A DNA stretch of 5,620 bases, from assembly GCA_023261525.1 (NCBI GenBank), contig JAHFOU010000170.1:1-5620 (forward strand), given 5' to 3'. The notes beneath the pieces are model-generated. The model was not told the origin of the DNA, ran no database searches, and was given only the letters and a program-made list of their open reading frames with translations. Source of the DNA: Planctomycetota bacterium (GTDB lineage: Bacteria > Planctomycetota > SBBH01 > JAHFOU01). A program made the translations under genes and the position numbers. Of the stretch, positions 1 to 5,349 are shown in pieces (the stretch's first letter is position 1; every line of letters starts with the position of its first letter).

Positions 1-34
1 TTTGCTAGCCTCCCCTTCTTAGTTCTGCTGAACC

Positions 35-41
35 GAAGGAG
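35..41 (+). promoter_or_regulatory. Strong ribosome binding site of the HEAT-repeat gene
   Basis: GAAGGAG lies 7 nt before the ATG at 49. It is a near-ideal Shine-Dalgarno sequence and fixes this start. It contrasts with several other starts in the window that have none. Only 48 nt precede the gene here, so its promoter cannot be judged. Confidence 0.85.
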
Positions 42-48
42 ATCCCCG

Positions 49-1365
49 ATGCGAACCTCCCGGATGGCTGTGGCCGCTCTTGCCCTCCTCCTCTCCTCCC
101 TGGCCCCCGGGGCCCGCGCTGACGAGCGCGAGGACCAGCTCCGCCAGCACTTCTCCTCCGGCATGAAGAGCGTCCGCGCCGGCCAGTACGCCGTGGCCGC
201 GGAGGCCTTCGAGCGCTTCCTGGAGCTGAATCCCGAGCCCGACCTGGTCCTCTCCCTGGAGAACGAGGCCGGGGACATGGCCCTCCAGCAGATGCTCCTG
301 GCCAAGGGCGATGGCCTCCAGGAGATCGCCCGACGCATCCTGAGGAAGTCCGAGGAGAGCCGCCGCCGCGTGGCCGCCGACCCCGCCATGATCCAGTCCC
401 TGGTCGCCGAGGTGGACCGGGTCCGGGAGAAGGATGACGCCCAGAACTTCGAGTCTTACATTGACGCCAAGCAGCGCCTGGTCCAGATCGGCGCCCCGGC
501 CGCCTCGGCCCTGATCGAGTCCCTGGTCGACGAACAGCACCACAAGGTCCGCGCCCGGGTCCAAGTCACCCTGGTGGAGATGCGCCGGGAGGCCGTCCTG
601 CCCCTGGTGGCCGCCCTGGCCTCGCCGCGCCCCTTCATGCGCCAGTGCGTCTGCTTCGTGCTGGGCCAGATCGCCGACCCCCGCGCGACGGCCGCCCTCA
701 AGGCCCGCTTCGACGATGCGAAGGAGTCCGCCGAGGTCCGCGACGCGGCCGGCGACGCCCTGCGCAAGATCACCAAGGGCGATCCCGCCACCCTCCCGCC
801 CGCCGCCGCCTGCTACTACCGGCTGGCCGAAAGCTACCATGATGCCGCCCCCGACATCGCCCGCAGCCCCGTCGAGCAGGATCACATGGTGTGGTATTTC
901 GACACCCAGCGGAGCCTGGTCCTGGGCCGTCCCGTCCCGGGCTACGCCTACAACGACCACCTGGCCGAGCAGGCCTGCTATGCGGCGCTCCGGGTCGACT
1001 CCCACTATGCCCCCGTCCTGCCCCTCCTGATCTGCGTCACCCTGGCCCAGATGCGCGAGGTGGACCGGGCCCTGGCCCTGGAGACCCAGCGCCTGGTGGG
1101 CGGCGAGGGCGATGCCGCCCGCGTGGATGCCCTCAAGAGCCGCCGCGACGCCCTGGCCAAGGGCAAGGCCCTGGCCCTCTCCGGCGGCCGCGGCCCCCTG
1201 TATGCGGCCCTCCAGCGCTCCATGGACCGCGGGGAGATCCCGGTGGCCCAGGCCTGTCTGGAGACCCTGGCGGAGGTCGAGGACGCCTCATGGCTCCCGA
1301 ACGATGCGCGGGTGCCGGCCCTGACCGAAGCCTGGGGCCGCGAACACTACCTGCCGTTGCGCTAA
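49..1365 (+). CDS. Exported HEAT/TPR-like repeat protein
   Basis: This encodes 438 residues of unknown specific function, probably a periplasmic or surface protein-interaction scaffold. Residues 1-24 form a signal peptide: basic MRTSR, then a hydrophobic stretch rich in Ala and Leu, then cleavage near ARA|DE. Residues 30-65 look like a TPR-type helical hairpin (AGQYAVAAEAFERFLELNP). Residues 140-243 contain about three HEAT-like repeats: IGAPAASALIESLVD, then EAVLPLVAALASP with FMRQCVCFVLGQIADPRA, then EVRDAAGDALRKIT. Residues 278-345 include VWYFDTQRSLVLG and a TPR-like stretch (LAEQACYAALRVDSHYAPV). The start is set by the signal peptide and by GAAGGAG 7 nt upstream. The gene is tail to tail with the secretin gene, sharing 4 nt at the stops. 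No catalytic motif is visible. The repeat architecture is reasonably clear; the role is unknown. Confidence 0.85.
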   Translation: MRTSRMAVAALALLLSSLAPGARADEREDQLRQHFSSGMKSVRAGQYAVAAEAFERFLELNPEPDLVLSLENEAGDMALQQMLLAKGDGLQEIARRILRKSEESRRRVAADPAMIQSLVAEVDRVREKDDAQNFESYIDAKQRLVQIGAPAASALIESLVDEQHHKVRARVQVTLVEMRREAVLPLVAALASPRPFMRQCVCFVLGQIADPRATAALKARFDDAKESAEVRDAAGDALRKITKGDPATLPPAAACYYRLAESYHDAAPDIARSPVEQDHMVWYFDTQRSLVLGRPVPGYAYNDHLAEQACYAALRVDSHYAPVLPLLICVTLAQMREVDRALALETQRLVGGEGDAARVDALKSRRDALAKGKALALSGGRGPLYAALQRSMDRGEIPVAQACLETLAEVEDASWLPNDARVPALTEAWGREHYLPLR

Positions 1366-2735
1366 GCCCGGCCTTTAGGGGAGGCCCTGACGGCGTCCTT
1401 CAGGATCTTTTCCCTCTCGCCCGGTGCGGCCGACGCGGGCGCCGGCACCGCGCAGGCCCTCCGGGGGAGGATCACCAGGATCAGCCTCGTCTCCTCCGTG
1501 CTCTCCCGTTCGGTCGAGAAGAAGGCCTTGAGCACCGGGATGGAGCCCAGGATGGGGGTCTTCTCCCGGAACTTGGACTTCAGGCTCTCCAGCAGGCCCG
1601 AGACGACCACGGCCTCCCCTTCGGCGCAGACCACCTCGCTCTCGGTGGTGAAGGTCGTGAAGGCCGGCTCCCCGCCAGCGGCCCCCTCGACCGGGGCGCT
1701 GACCTCGATGGAGAGGCTGGTGCGCACCCGTCCGTCGGACAGCAGCAGGGGCTTGACCTTCAGCAGGAGCCCGTATTTCTTGAACTTCACGTCGGCCACC
1801 CCCGTCCCGGACACCCGGATGCCCTGCTCGCCGCCGGAATGGAAGGAGGCTTCGGTGCCGGAGACGGTGCTGAGGTGGGGAGCGGCCAGGACGGTGGCCT
1901 TCCCCTGGGCCTTGAGGGCCTCGATCAGGAGGGGCACCTTGGCGGAGGCCGAATAGACGGGCGACTGGCCCGTGCCGGCCGTCCCCGAGAGCAGGGCAGA
2001 AAGGTCGGCCGGGAGATTCTGCCCCTCCTTCTTCAGGTCCGAGGCCTGGATGTGGGCGAAGGTGGCCTCCACCTCGACCATGTCGGGGGCGACCTGGAGC
2101 TCGTTGACGATTTCCTTGTAGTAGGCCTGGGCCATCTGGGCGGCGGCGGTCTTGTCGGCCTCGGTGGGGACGGTCCCCCTCAGCACGGCCCGCCCCCCGG
2201 CGGTCTGGACGACCAGGTCCCGGCTTCCCACCCGGTGGCGGATCTCCTCGGAGACGATGTCCTGGTGCCCTTCCAGGTCCAGGGTGCTGAGGTTCAGGAC
2301 CTGGGGATAGGCCTTGGCGATGAGGTCGACACGTTCCTTGTCCCGCGCGGTCAGGAGCTTGCCGTCCAGAACCACCTTGTCGCCCACGGTGTGGACCAGA
2401 AGGCCCTCGATGCCGGCGGTCAGGGCCTGGATCTCCGCGGCGAAGCGCTCGGGGCTGAACTCAGCCACGCTCACGACCACGCGGCGGGGCACCGCGCCCT
2501 CCCCTTCCCAAAGCAGGAGGTCGGTGCGGCCCGGCTTGAGGGCGGTGACCAGGATCTGGCGCTTCGACTGCTCGGCCACCAGGGTGGCCTCGGCCACGCC
2601 GGGATCGGCCAGGGAGACCCGGGTGACCTTGCCGGCCGGGAGGACCTGCTGCTGTCCCACGGCGAGCTGGAGGGACTCGTCAGCGAGAAGTGGCAGGACC
2701 AGGAGCAGGGCGGCGAAGGCGGGGCGGATTCGCAT
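1362..2735 (-). CDS. CpaC/RcpA-type secretin (type II/III secretion or pilus outer-membrane channel)
   Basis: This encodes 457 residues. Secretins assemble into ring-shaped outer-membrane channels for pilus or protein export. Residues 1-18 are a signal peptide (MRIRPAFAALLLVLPLLA). Residues 22-92 match the pilus N-terminal domain that precedes CpaC-type secretins: hydrophobic start, GQQQVLPAGKVTRVSLADPGVAEA, then LKPGRTDLLLW. Residues 109-215 look like two BON-like units, each with a VVLDGKL or AVLRGTV strand followed by a helix. Residues 220-238 (VEVEATFAHIQASDLKKEG) are the usual linker. Residues 279-426 are the secretin domain: TVLAAPHLSTVSGTEASF, YGLLLKVKPLLLSDGRV, TESEVVCAEGEAVVVSGLL, and the hallmark TPILGSIPVLKAFFSTE ending in RLILVILPRR. 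An in-frame upstream ATG at 2810 would add 25 residues before the signal peptide, so I chose 2735. No other Tad/Flp or type II secretion gene lies within view. A polar 30-residue tail follows the last strand. The family call is firm; the pathway is not. Confidence 0.9.
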   Translation of the reverse strand: MRIRPAFAALLLVLPLLADESLQLAVGQQQVLPAGKVTRVSLADPGVAEATLVAEQSKRQILVTALKPGRTDLLLWEGEGAVPRRVVVSVAEFSPERFAAEIQALTAGIEGLLVHTVGDKVVLDGKLLTARDKERVDLIAKAYPQVLNLSTLDLEGHQDIVSEEIRHRVGSRDLVVQTAGGRAVLRGTVPTEADKTAAAQMAQAYYKEIVNELQVAPDMVEVEATFAHIQASDLKKEGQNLPADLSALLSGTAGTGQSPVYSASAKVPLLIEALKAQGKATVLAAPHLSTVSGTEASFHSGGEQGIRVSGTGVADVKFKKYGLLLKVKPLLLSDGRVRTSLSIEVSAPVEGAAGGEPAFTTFTTESEVVCAEGEAVVVSGLLESLKSKFREKTPILGSIPVLKAFFSTERESTEETRLILVILPRRACAVPAPASAAPGEREKILKDAVRASPKGRA

Positions 2736-2742
2736 GGGTCCT

Positions 2743-2748
2743 ATTCTA
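2743..2748 (-). promoter_or_regulatory. Candidate -10 element just upstream of the secretin start
   Basis: Read on the minus strand, TAGAAT is followed by 7 nt (AGGACCC) and then the ATG at 2735. That spacing would start transcription at or next to the A of the start codon, giving a leaderless or nearly leaderless mRNA. An AGGA lies in those 7 nt but only 3 nt from the ATG, too close for an ordinary Shine-Dalgarno. No convincing -35 hexamer is visible at 16-18 nt (best is TGGCGA). Confidence 0.4.
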
Positions 2749-2791
2749 AACACCGACTGGTTTTCTCGCCACCCGCCCATCAGAAAGAGCC

Positions 2792-2797
2792 TACAAT
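2792..2797 (+). promoter_or_regulatory. Candidate -10 element upstream of the zinc-ribbon gene
   Basis: TACAAT ends 11 nt before the ATG at 2809, which would leave an mRNA leader of only about 4-5 nt. No Shine-Dalgarno precedes the ATG and no good -35 is seen. It sits in the same 73-bp divergent region as the secretin's TAGAAT. Confidence 0.3.
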
Positions 2798-2808
2798 CCT
2801 TCCGTCGC

Positions 2809-3180
2809 ATGTTCTACCCCTCGCATATCCCCATGATCCTGCCCTCCCAAGCCGAGACCAAAGAGCCCCCTGGCGCCGCCTCGTCCGAGGCTTCGGCCCA
2901 GAGGGCCCAACAGGAGATCTCCCTCTTCCGTCAGGACATCGAGCGCCTCCTGATGATCACCGAAGCCCTCTGGGGCATCCTCAAGGAGAAGCACGGCTAC
3001 ACCGACGAGGAGCTGAAGCGGCGGGTGGCGGACGTCGACCTGAAGGACGGGCGCCTGGATGGGCGCGTGGCCCCGACCGAGGCCCTGGACTGTCCCCATT
3101 GCGGGTACAAGACCTCCAAGCGCAGGCCGCTCTGCCTCTACTGTGCCAAGCCCCTCGAGAACGACCCCTTCGCACGCTAG
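2809..3180 (+). CDS. Small zinc-ribbon protein of unknown function
   Basis: This encodes 123 residues with no signal peptide, so it is probably cytoplasmic. Residues 1-30 are low-complexity and probably disordered. Residues 33-74 are strongly helical and may form a coiled coil (ISLFRQDIERLLMITEALW, then ILKEKHGYTDEELKRRV). Residues 75-90 carry a DLKDGRLDGRVAPT segment. The C-terminus holds a zinc ribbon with Cys95-x2-Cys98 and Cys109-x2-Cys112 (CPHCGYKTSKRRPLCLYC), four Cys ligands 10 residues apart. From memory, uncharacterised proteins with a helical AL-type segment, a D-x-DG-x-DG motif and a terminal zinc ribbon occur in several GC-rich phyla, but I cannot name a function. The start is uncertain: neither the ATG at 2809 nor the one at 2833 (residue 9) has a Shine-Dalgarno. 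The stop is 40 nt before cbiC. Confidence 0.8.
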   Translation: MFYPSHIPMILPSQAETKEPPGAASSEASAQRAQQEISLFRQDIERLLMITEALWGILKEKHGYTDEELKRRVADVDLKDGRLDGRVAPTEALDCPHCGYKTSKRRPLCLYCAKPLENDPFAR

Positions 3181-3185
3181 GGTCC

Positions 3186-3214
3186 TTGTCCCGCCCCGCC
3201 CGGCCTGCTACCTT
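3186..3214 (+). promoter_or_regulatory. Candidate leaderless promoter of the precorrin methylmutase gene
   Basis: TTGTCC (3186-3191) and TACCTT (3209-3214) are separated by exactly 17 nt. TACCTT is followed by six C residues and then the ATG at 3221. A start site 7 nt after the -10 would be the A of the ATG itself. No Shine-Dalgarno exists before this ATG. The hexamers match consensus only partly (4/6 and 3/6), so this is suggestive. If real, cbiC can be transcribed independently of the zinc-ribbon gene. Confidence 0.4.
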
Positions 3215-3220
3215 CCCCCC

Positions 3221-3880
3221 ATGACCCAACCCGCCCCAGCCGTCTGGCGCCCCGTCATCCTCAACCCCCAGGACATCGAAGCCGAATCCTTCCGCATCAT
3301 CGAGGAGGAGCTGGGGCCCCACGCCTTCTCCCCCGAGCAGTTCAAGATCGTCCAGCGCGCCATCCACGCCACGGCCGACTTCGACTTCGGCAGGAACGTC
3401 GTCTTCAGCCCCACCGCCATCGAGTCCGGCGTGAAGGCCCTGAAGGCCGGCTGCGACCTGATCGTGGACGTGCAGATGATCCAGGCCGGCGTCTCGGTCG
3501 GCATCCAGAACAAGCTCGGCAAGGGCAAGCTGATCTGCGCCATCTCCGACGAGGACGTGATCCGGGACGCCAAGGCCGCCGGGGTGACGCGGGCCATCAT
3601 GGCCATGCGCAAGCACATCCATTCCTCGCCCGGGGCGGTCTATGCCATCGGCAACGCGCCGACTGCGCTGTTGGAACTCCTGAGGCTGGTCATCGAGGAG
3701 AAGGCCCCGGCGCCGGCCCTGGTGATCGGGGTGCCGGTGGGCTTCGTCTCGGCCCTGGAGTCCAAGGAGGCCCTGCTGGCGGCCCCCTTCCCCTTCATCG
3801 CCGCCCGGGGCCGCAAGGGCGGCTCCACCGTGGCCGTGTCCATGGTGAACGCGTTGCTGAGGCTGGCGGACAAGGCATGA
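3221..3880 (+). CDS. cbiC/cobH: Precorrin-8X methylmutase (cobalt-precorrin-8 methylmutase)
   Basis: This encodes 219 residues, close to the usual family length of about 210. The enzyme moves a methyl group from C-11 to C-12 of the corrin ring, converting precorrin-8 (or cobalt-precorrin-8) to hydrogenobyrinate (or cobyrinate) in cobalamin synthesis; it is cytoplasmic. Family marks in order: VQRAIHATADFDF (44-56, with His49 as the expected catalytic His), a central AGCDLIVDVQMIQAGVS (76-92), YAIGNAPTALLEL (141-153), VPVGFVSALESKEAL (171-185) and GRKGGSTVAVSMVNALL (197-213). Sequence alone does not show whether the substrate carries cobalt. ATG 3221 is the only start that gives the normal N-terminus; no Shine-Dalgarno precedes it. 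No other cob/cbi gene is within view. Its stop overlaps the ATG of the cupredoxin gene (ATGA), so the two are probably translationally coupled. Confidence 0.95.
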   Translation: MTQPAPAVWRPVILNPQDIEAESFRIIEEELGPHAFSPEQFKIVQRAIHATADFDFGRNVVFSPTAIESGVKALKAGCDLIVDVQMIQAGVSVGIQNKLGKGKLICAISDEDVIRDAKAAGVTRAIMAMRKHIHSSPGAVYAIGNAPTALLELLRLVIEEKAPAPALVIGVPVGFVSALESKEALLAAPFPFIAARGRKGGSTVAVSMVNALLRLADKA

Positions 3881-4644
3881 ACAAGATCGGCGTGGCCGCC
3901 GCCGTCTGCGCCGTCGCCGTGGGCGCGGTGATGCTCTGGCCCTCCGGTAGGAAGGACGCCGTCACCGCCGGCCCCCTGACCCTGGTGGATCCGGCCACCG
4001 CGGGGAGCGTTCATGGGACCGTCCGCTTCGAGGGGACGCCCCCGGCGCCCGCCCTCATCGACATGAGCTCCAAACCCGAGTGCCATGCCCTCCATCCGGG
4101 CCCGGCGCCGGACGGCAAGATCCTGGCGAAGGACGGCCGCCTCCAGAACGCCGTGGTCTACATCTCCGCCGGCTTGGAGGGGAAACGCTTCGCCGTCCCC
4201 GCGGAGCCCGTGGCCATGGACCAGAAAGACTGCCTGTTCAGCCCCCGCGTCGTCGCGGTGATGGCCGGCCAGGACCTGGAGTTCGTCAACAGCGACCCGG
4301 CCCAGCACAACGTGAAGACCGCGCCGGACCCGAAGAACTCGGACGGCTTCAACTTCACCCTGCCCCGCAAGGGGGCCCGCCAGAAGACCCGGATCGCCAG
4401 GGCCGAGGTCGCCATCCGCCTCTCCTGCGACTTCCACGGCTGGATGGAGGGCTGGGTGGCCGTCCTGGACCACCCCTTCTTCCAGGTCACCGGCCCGGAC
4501 GGGTCCTTCGACCTGAAGGGCCTGCCGCCCGGGGACTACGAGGTGAAAGCCTGGCACGAGGCGCTCGGGGAGCGCTCGGCCAAGATCCACGTGGATCCGA
4601 AGGGGACGGCCGAGGCCGTCCTGGTCTTCGTCGCCAGGCCCTAG
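3877..4644 (+). CDS. Exported cupredoxin-like copper protein with carboxypeptidase-regulatory-like C-terminus
   Basis: This encodes 255 residues, probably periplasmic and possibly held by an uncleaved N-terminal helix (residues 4-21 hydrophobic). No lipobox is present; Cys11 is not in the right context. Residues 44-105 begin with GSVHGTVRFEGTPPAP and NAVVYISAGL, a beta-sandwich typical of carboxypeptidase-regulatory-like domains. Residues 110-198 carry a type-1-copper pattern: His144 in SDPAQHNVKT and the cluster Cys184-x2-His187-x2-Met190 (SCDFHGWMEGW), the plastocyanin-like ligand set. Cys69 and Cys119 (KDCLFSP) could form a disulfide or a second metal site. Residues 199-250 (HPFFQVTGPDGSFDLKGLPPGDYEVKAWHE) are a second regulatory-like segment. 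Related proteins are common in GC-rich environmental bacteria and are usually annotated only by domain. Electron transfer or copper handling is inferred, not shown. The gene starts within the cbiC stop and shares CTAG at its own stop with the convergent gene. Confidence 0.8.
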   Translation: MNKIGVAAAVCAVAVGAVMLWPSGRKDAVTAGPLTLVDPATAGSVHGTVRFEGTPPAPALIDMSSKPECHALHPGPAPDGKILAKDGRLQNAVVYISAGLEGKRFAVPAEPVAMDQKDCLFSPRVVAVMAGQDLEFVNSDPAQHNVKTAPDPKNSDGFNFTLPRKGARQKTRIARAEVAIRLSCDFHGWMEGWVAVLDHPFFQVTGPDGSFDLKGLPPGDYEVKAWHEALGERSAKIHVDPKGTAEAVLVFVARP

Positions 4645-5276
4645 ACGGCGGTCGAGACCTTCCCGCTGCGGCCGATGAAGCCGTGGATGGCGCCAAAGCC
4701 GAGCACCAGGGCCAGCCCGATGGCGACCGGGCCGAAGTAGCCCGCGAAGTTCACCGAGGCCAGCATGGCGAACAGCATGGGACCCGAGAGGTAGGTGTTG
4801 GCCCGGGAGGCCAGGAAGGCCTTGCGGGTGAGCTTGTCCGCGTCGGGGTTCTTCTCCCCGGCCTTCAGCCAGCCGATGAGCTTGCGCTGGATCGGCCAGA
4901 TGATGAACCACACGTTGAACCACATGATGGTCCCGAACAGGGCGCCCATCAGGACCCAGCCGGCGCGGCCCTGGAACTGGCCGGCGGCGTCCTTGAAGTA
5001 GAAGGGATCGGTCATGCTCAGGATGCCCAGCATGGCGACGCCGGTCAGGAAGGTTCCCATGGCGCCCCAGCGGAACCACCAGAGGGCCCGGGGCATGAGC
5101 TCCGGCACCACCTTCTTCTTGGTGTCCGCATCCATCGTCTTGGCGAAGGGGCCGTTGACGAAGTTGAAGAAGTAGAGGTGGCCGATCCAGGTGATCCCGA
5201 AGAGCACATGGAACCAACGCAGGATGAAACCGATGGTCGCGGCGTCGAATCCGAGCTGGGTGGCGACAGACATCAT
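4641..5276 (-). CDS. Urate_ox_N (PuuD N-terminal-like) integral membrane protein
   Basis: This encodes 211 residues with about five membrane segments: roughly 13-40, 66-89, 105-129, 162-180 and 183-202. Recognisable family motifs are RWFHVLFGITWIGHLYFFNF (20-39, with His23 and His33), PRALWWFRWGAMGTFLTGV (62-80), WFNVWFIIWPIQRKLIGW (119-136) and RANTYLSGPMLFAML (158-172). These belong to the domain found at the N-terminus of the urate hydroxylase PuuD, in a short form lacking the C-terminal cytochrome c part (no CxxCH). Short members are often misnamed urate oxidase or antitermination protein; urate activity should not be assumed. The paired His in the first helix could bind heme or a metal (inference). 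The start at 5276 has AGGAG 10 nt upstream; an ATG three bases later is a minor alternative. It is expressed from its own strong promoter and converges on the cupredoxin gene. Confidence 0.85.
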   Translation of the reverse strand: MMSVATQLGFDAATIGFILRWFHVLFGITWIGHLYFFNFVNGPFAKTMDADTKKKVVPELMPRALWWFRWGAMGTFLTGVAMLGILSMTDPFYFKDAAGQFQGRAGWVLMGALFGTIMWFNVWFIIWPIQRKLIGWLKAGEKNPDADKLTRKAFLASRANTYLSGPMLFAMLASVNFAGYFGPVAIGLALVLGFGAIHGFIGRSGKVSTAV

Positions 5277-5286
5277 GGGATGTGTT

Positions 5287-5308
5287 CTCCTGGTGAATTT
5301 TCCAGGAG
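5287..5308. promoter_or_regulatory. Perfect inverted repeat beside the membrane-protein promoter (candidate operator)
   Basis: CTCCTGG (5287-5293) and CCAGGAG (5302-5308) form a perfect 7-bp inverted repeat around an 8-nt AT-rich centre. On the minus strand one arm contains the Shine-Dalgarno of the 5276 gene, and the other starts one base after its -10. With a start site near 5302-5304, most of the distal arm would not be transcribed. A DNA operator is therefore more likely than an mRNA hairpin, unless transcription starts farther upstream, when the hairpin would hide the Shine-Dalgarno. Confidence 0.4.
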
Positions 5309-5309
5309 G

Positions 5310-5337
5310 ATTATAAGTCCTTGGTGGGCAAGGTCAA
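5310..5337 (-). promoter_or_regulatory. Near-consensus sigma-70 promoter of the Urate_ox_N gene
   Basis: On the minus strand TTGACC (5337-5332) and TATAAT (5315-5310) are separated by 16 nt, matching consensus at 5/6 and 6/6. The predicted start is near 5302-5304, leaving a leader of about 26-28 nt that carries the AGGAG Shine-Dalgarno (5291-5287). In such GC-rich DNA this is unlikely to be chance, and it is the best promoter in the window. Confidence 0.75.
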
Positions 5338-5343
5338 TATGAT
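5338..5343 (+). promoter_or_regulatory. Candidate -10 element just upstream of the permease start
   Basis: TATGAT is followed by 6 nt (GCTCCC) and then the GTG at 5350, the spacing of a leaderless start. No Shine-Dalgarno is present. The only -35-like hexamer (TTGGTG, 5321-5326) is 11 nt away, too close. The element abuts the -35 of the opposite promoter. Confidence 0.4.
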
Positions 5344-5349
5344 GCTCCC

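Noticed and set aside
19..1005. Minus-strand open frame of 328 codons opposite the HEAT-repeat gene
   Set aside because: Gly/Val/Leu/Asp-rich shadow. The plus strand has a strong Shine-Dalgarno, a signal peptide and repeats.
1370..1386. Short hairpin (GGCCT, 7-nt loop, AGGCC) just after the HEAT gene stop as a terminator
   Set aside because: The stem is only 5 bp, has no U-run, and lies inside the secretin coding end; such hairpins are common by chance in GC-rich DNA.
2736..2808. Both divergent intergenic regions (2736-2808 and 5277-5349) are exactly 73 bp
   Set aside because: Their sequences share no repeat beyond loose -10-like hexamers, and the length depends on the chosen starts; treated as coincidence.
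2736..2810. Upstream ATG at 2810 as the secretin start, overlapping the zinc-ribbon ATG within CATG
   Set aside because: It would place 25 non-family residues before an otherwise standard signal peptide; the start at 2735 fits the family better.
891..3224. Plus-strand open frame of 777 codons running through the HEAT gene, antisense to the secretin and beyond
   Set aside because: It spans genes with clear family motifs on other frames, and its translation is a Pro/Gly/Arg/Leu-rich shadow with no domain. Stop-free antisense frames are expected in DNA this GC-rich.
3640..5217. Minus-strand open frame of 525 codons antisense to cbiC and the cupredoxin, overlapping Urate_ox_N in another frame
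   Set aside because: It is a low-complexity Gly/Arg/His/Pro shadow with no start signal; the competing frames encode recognisable proteins.
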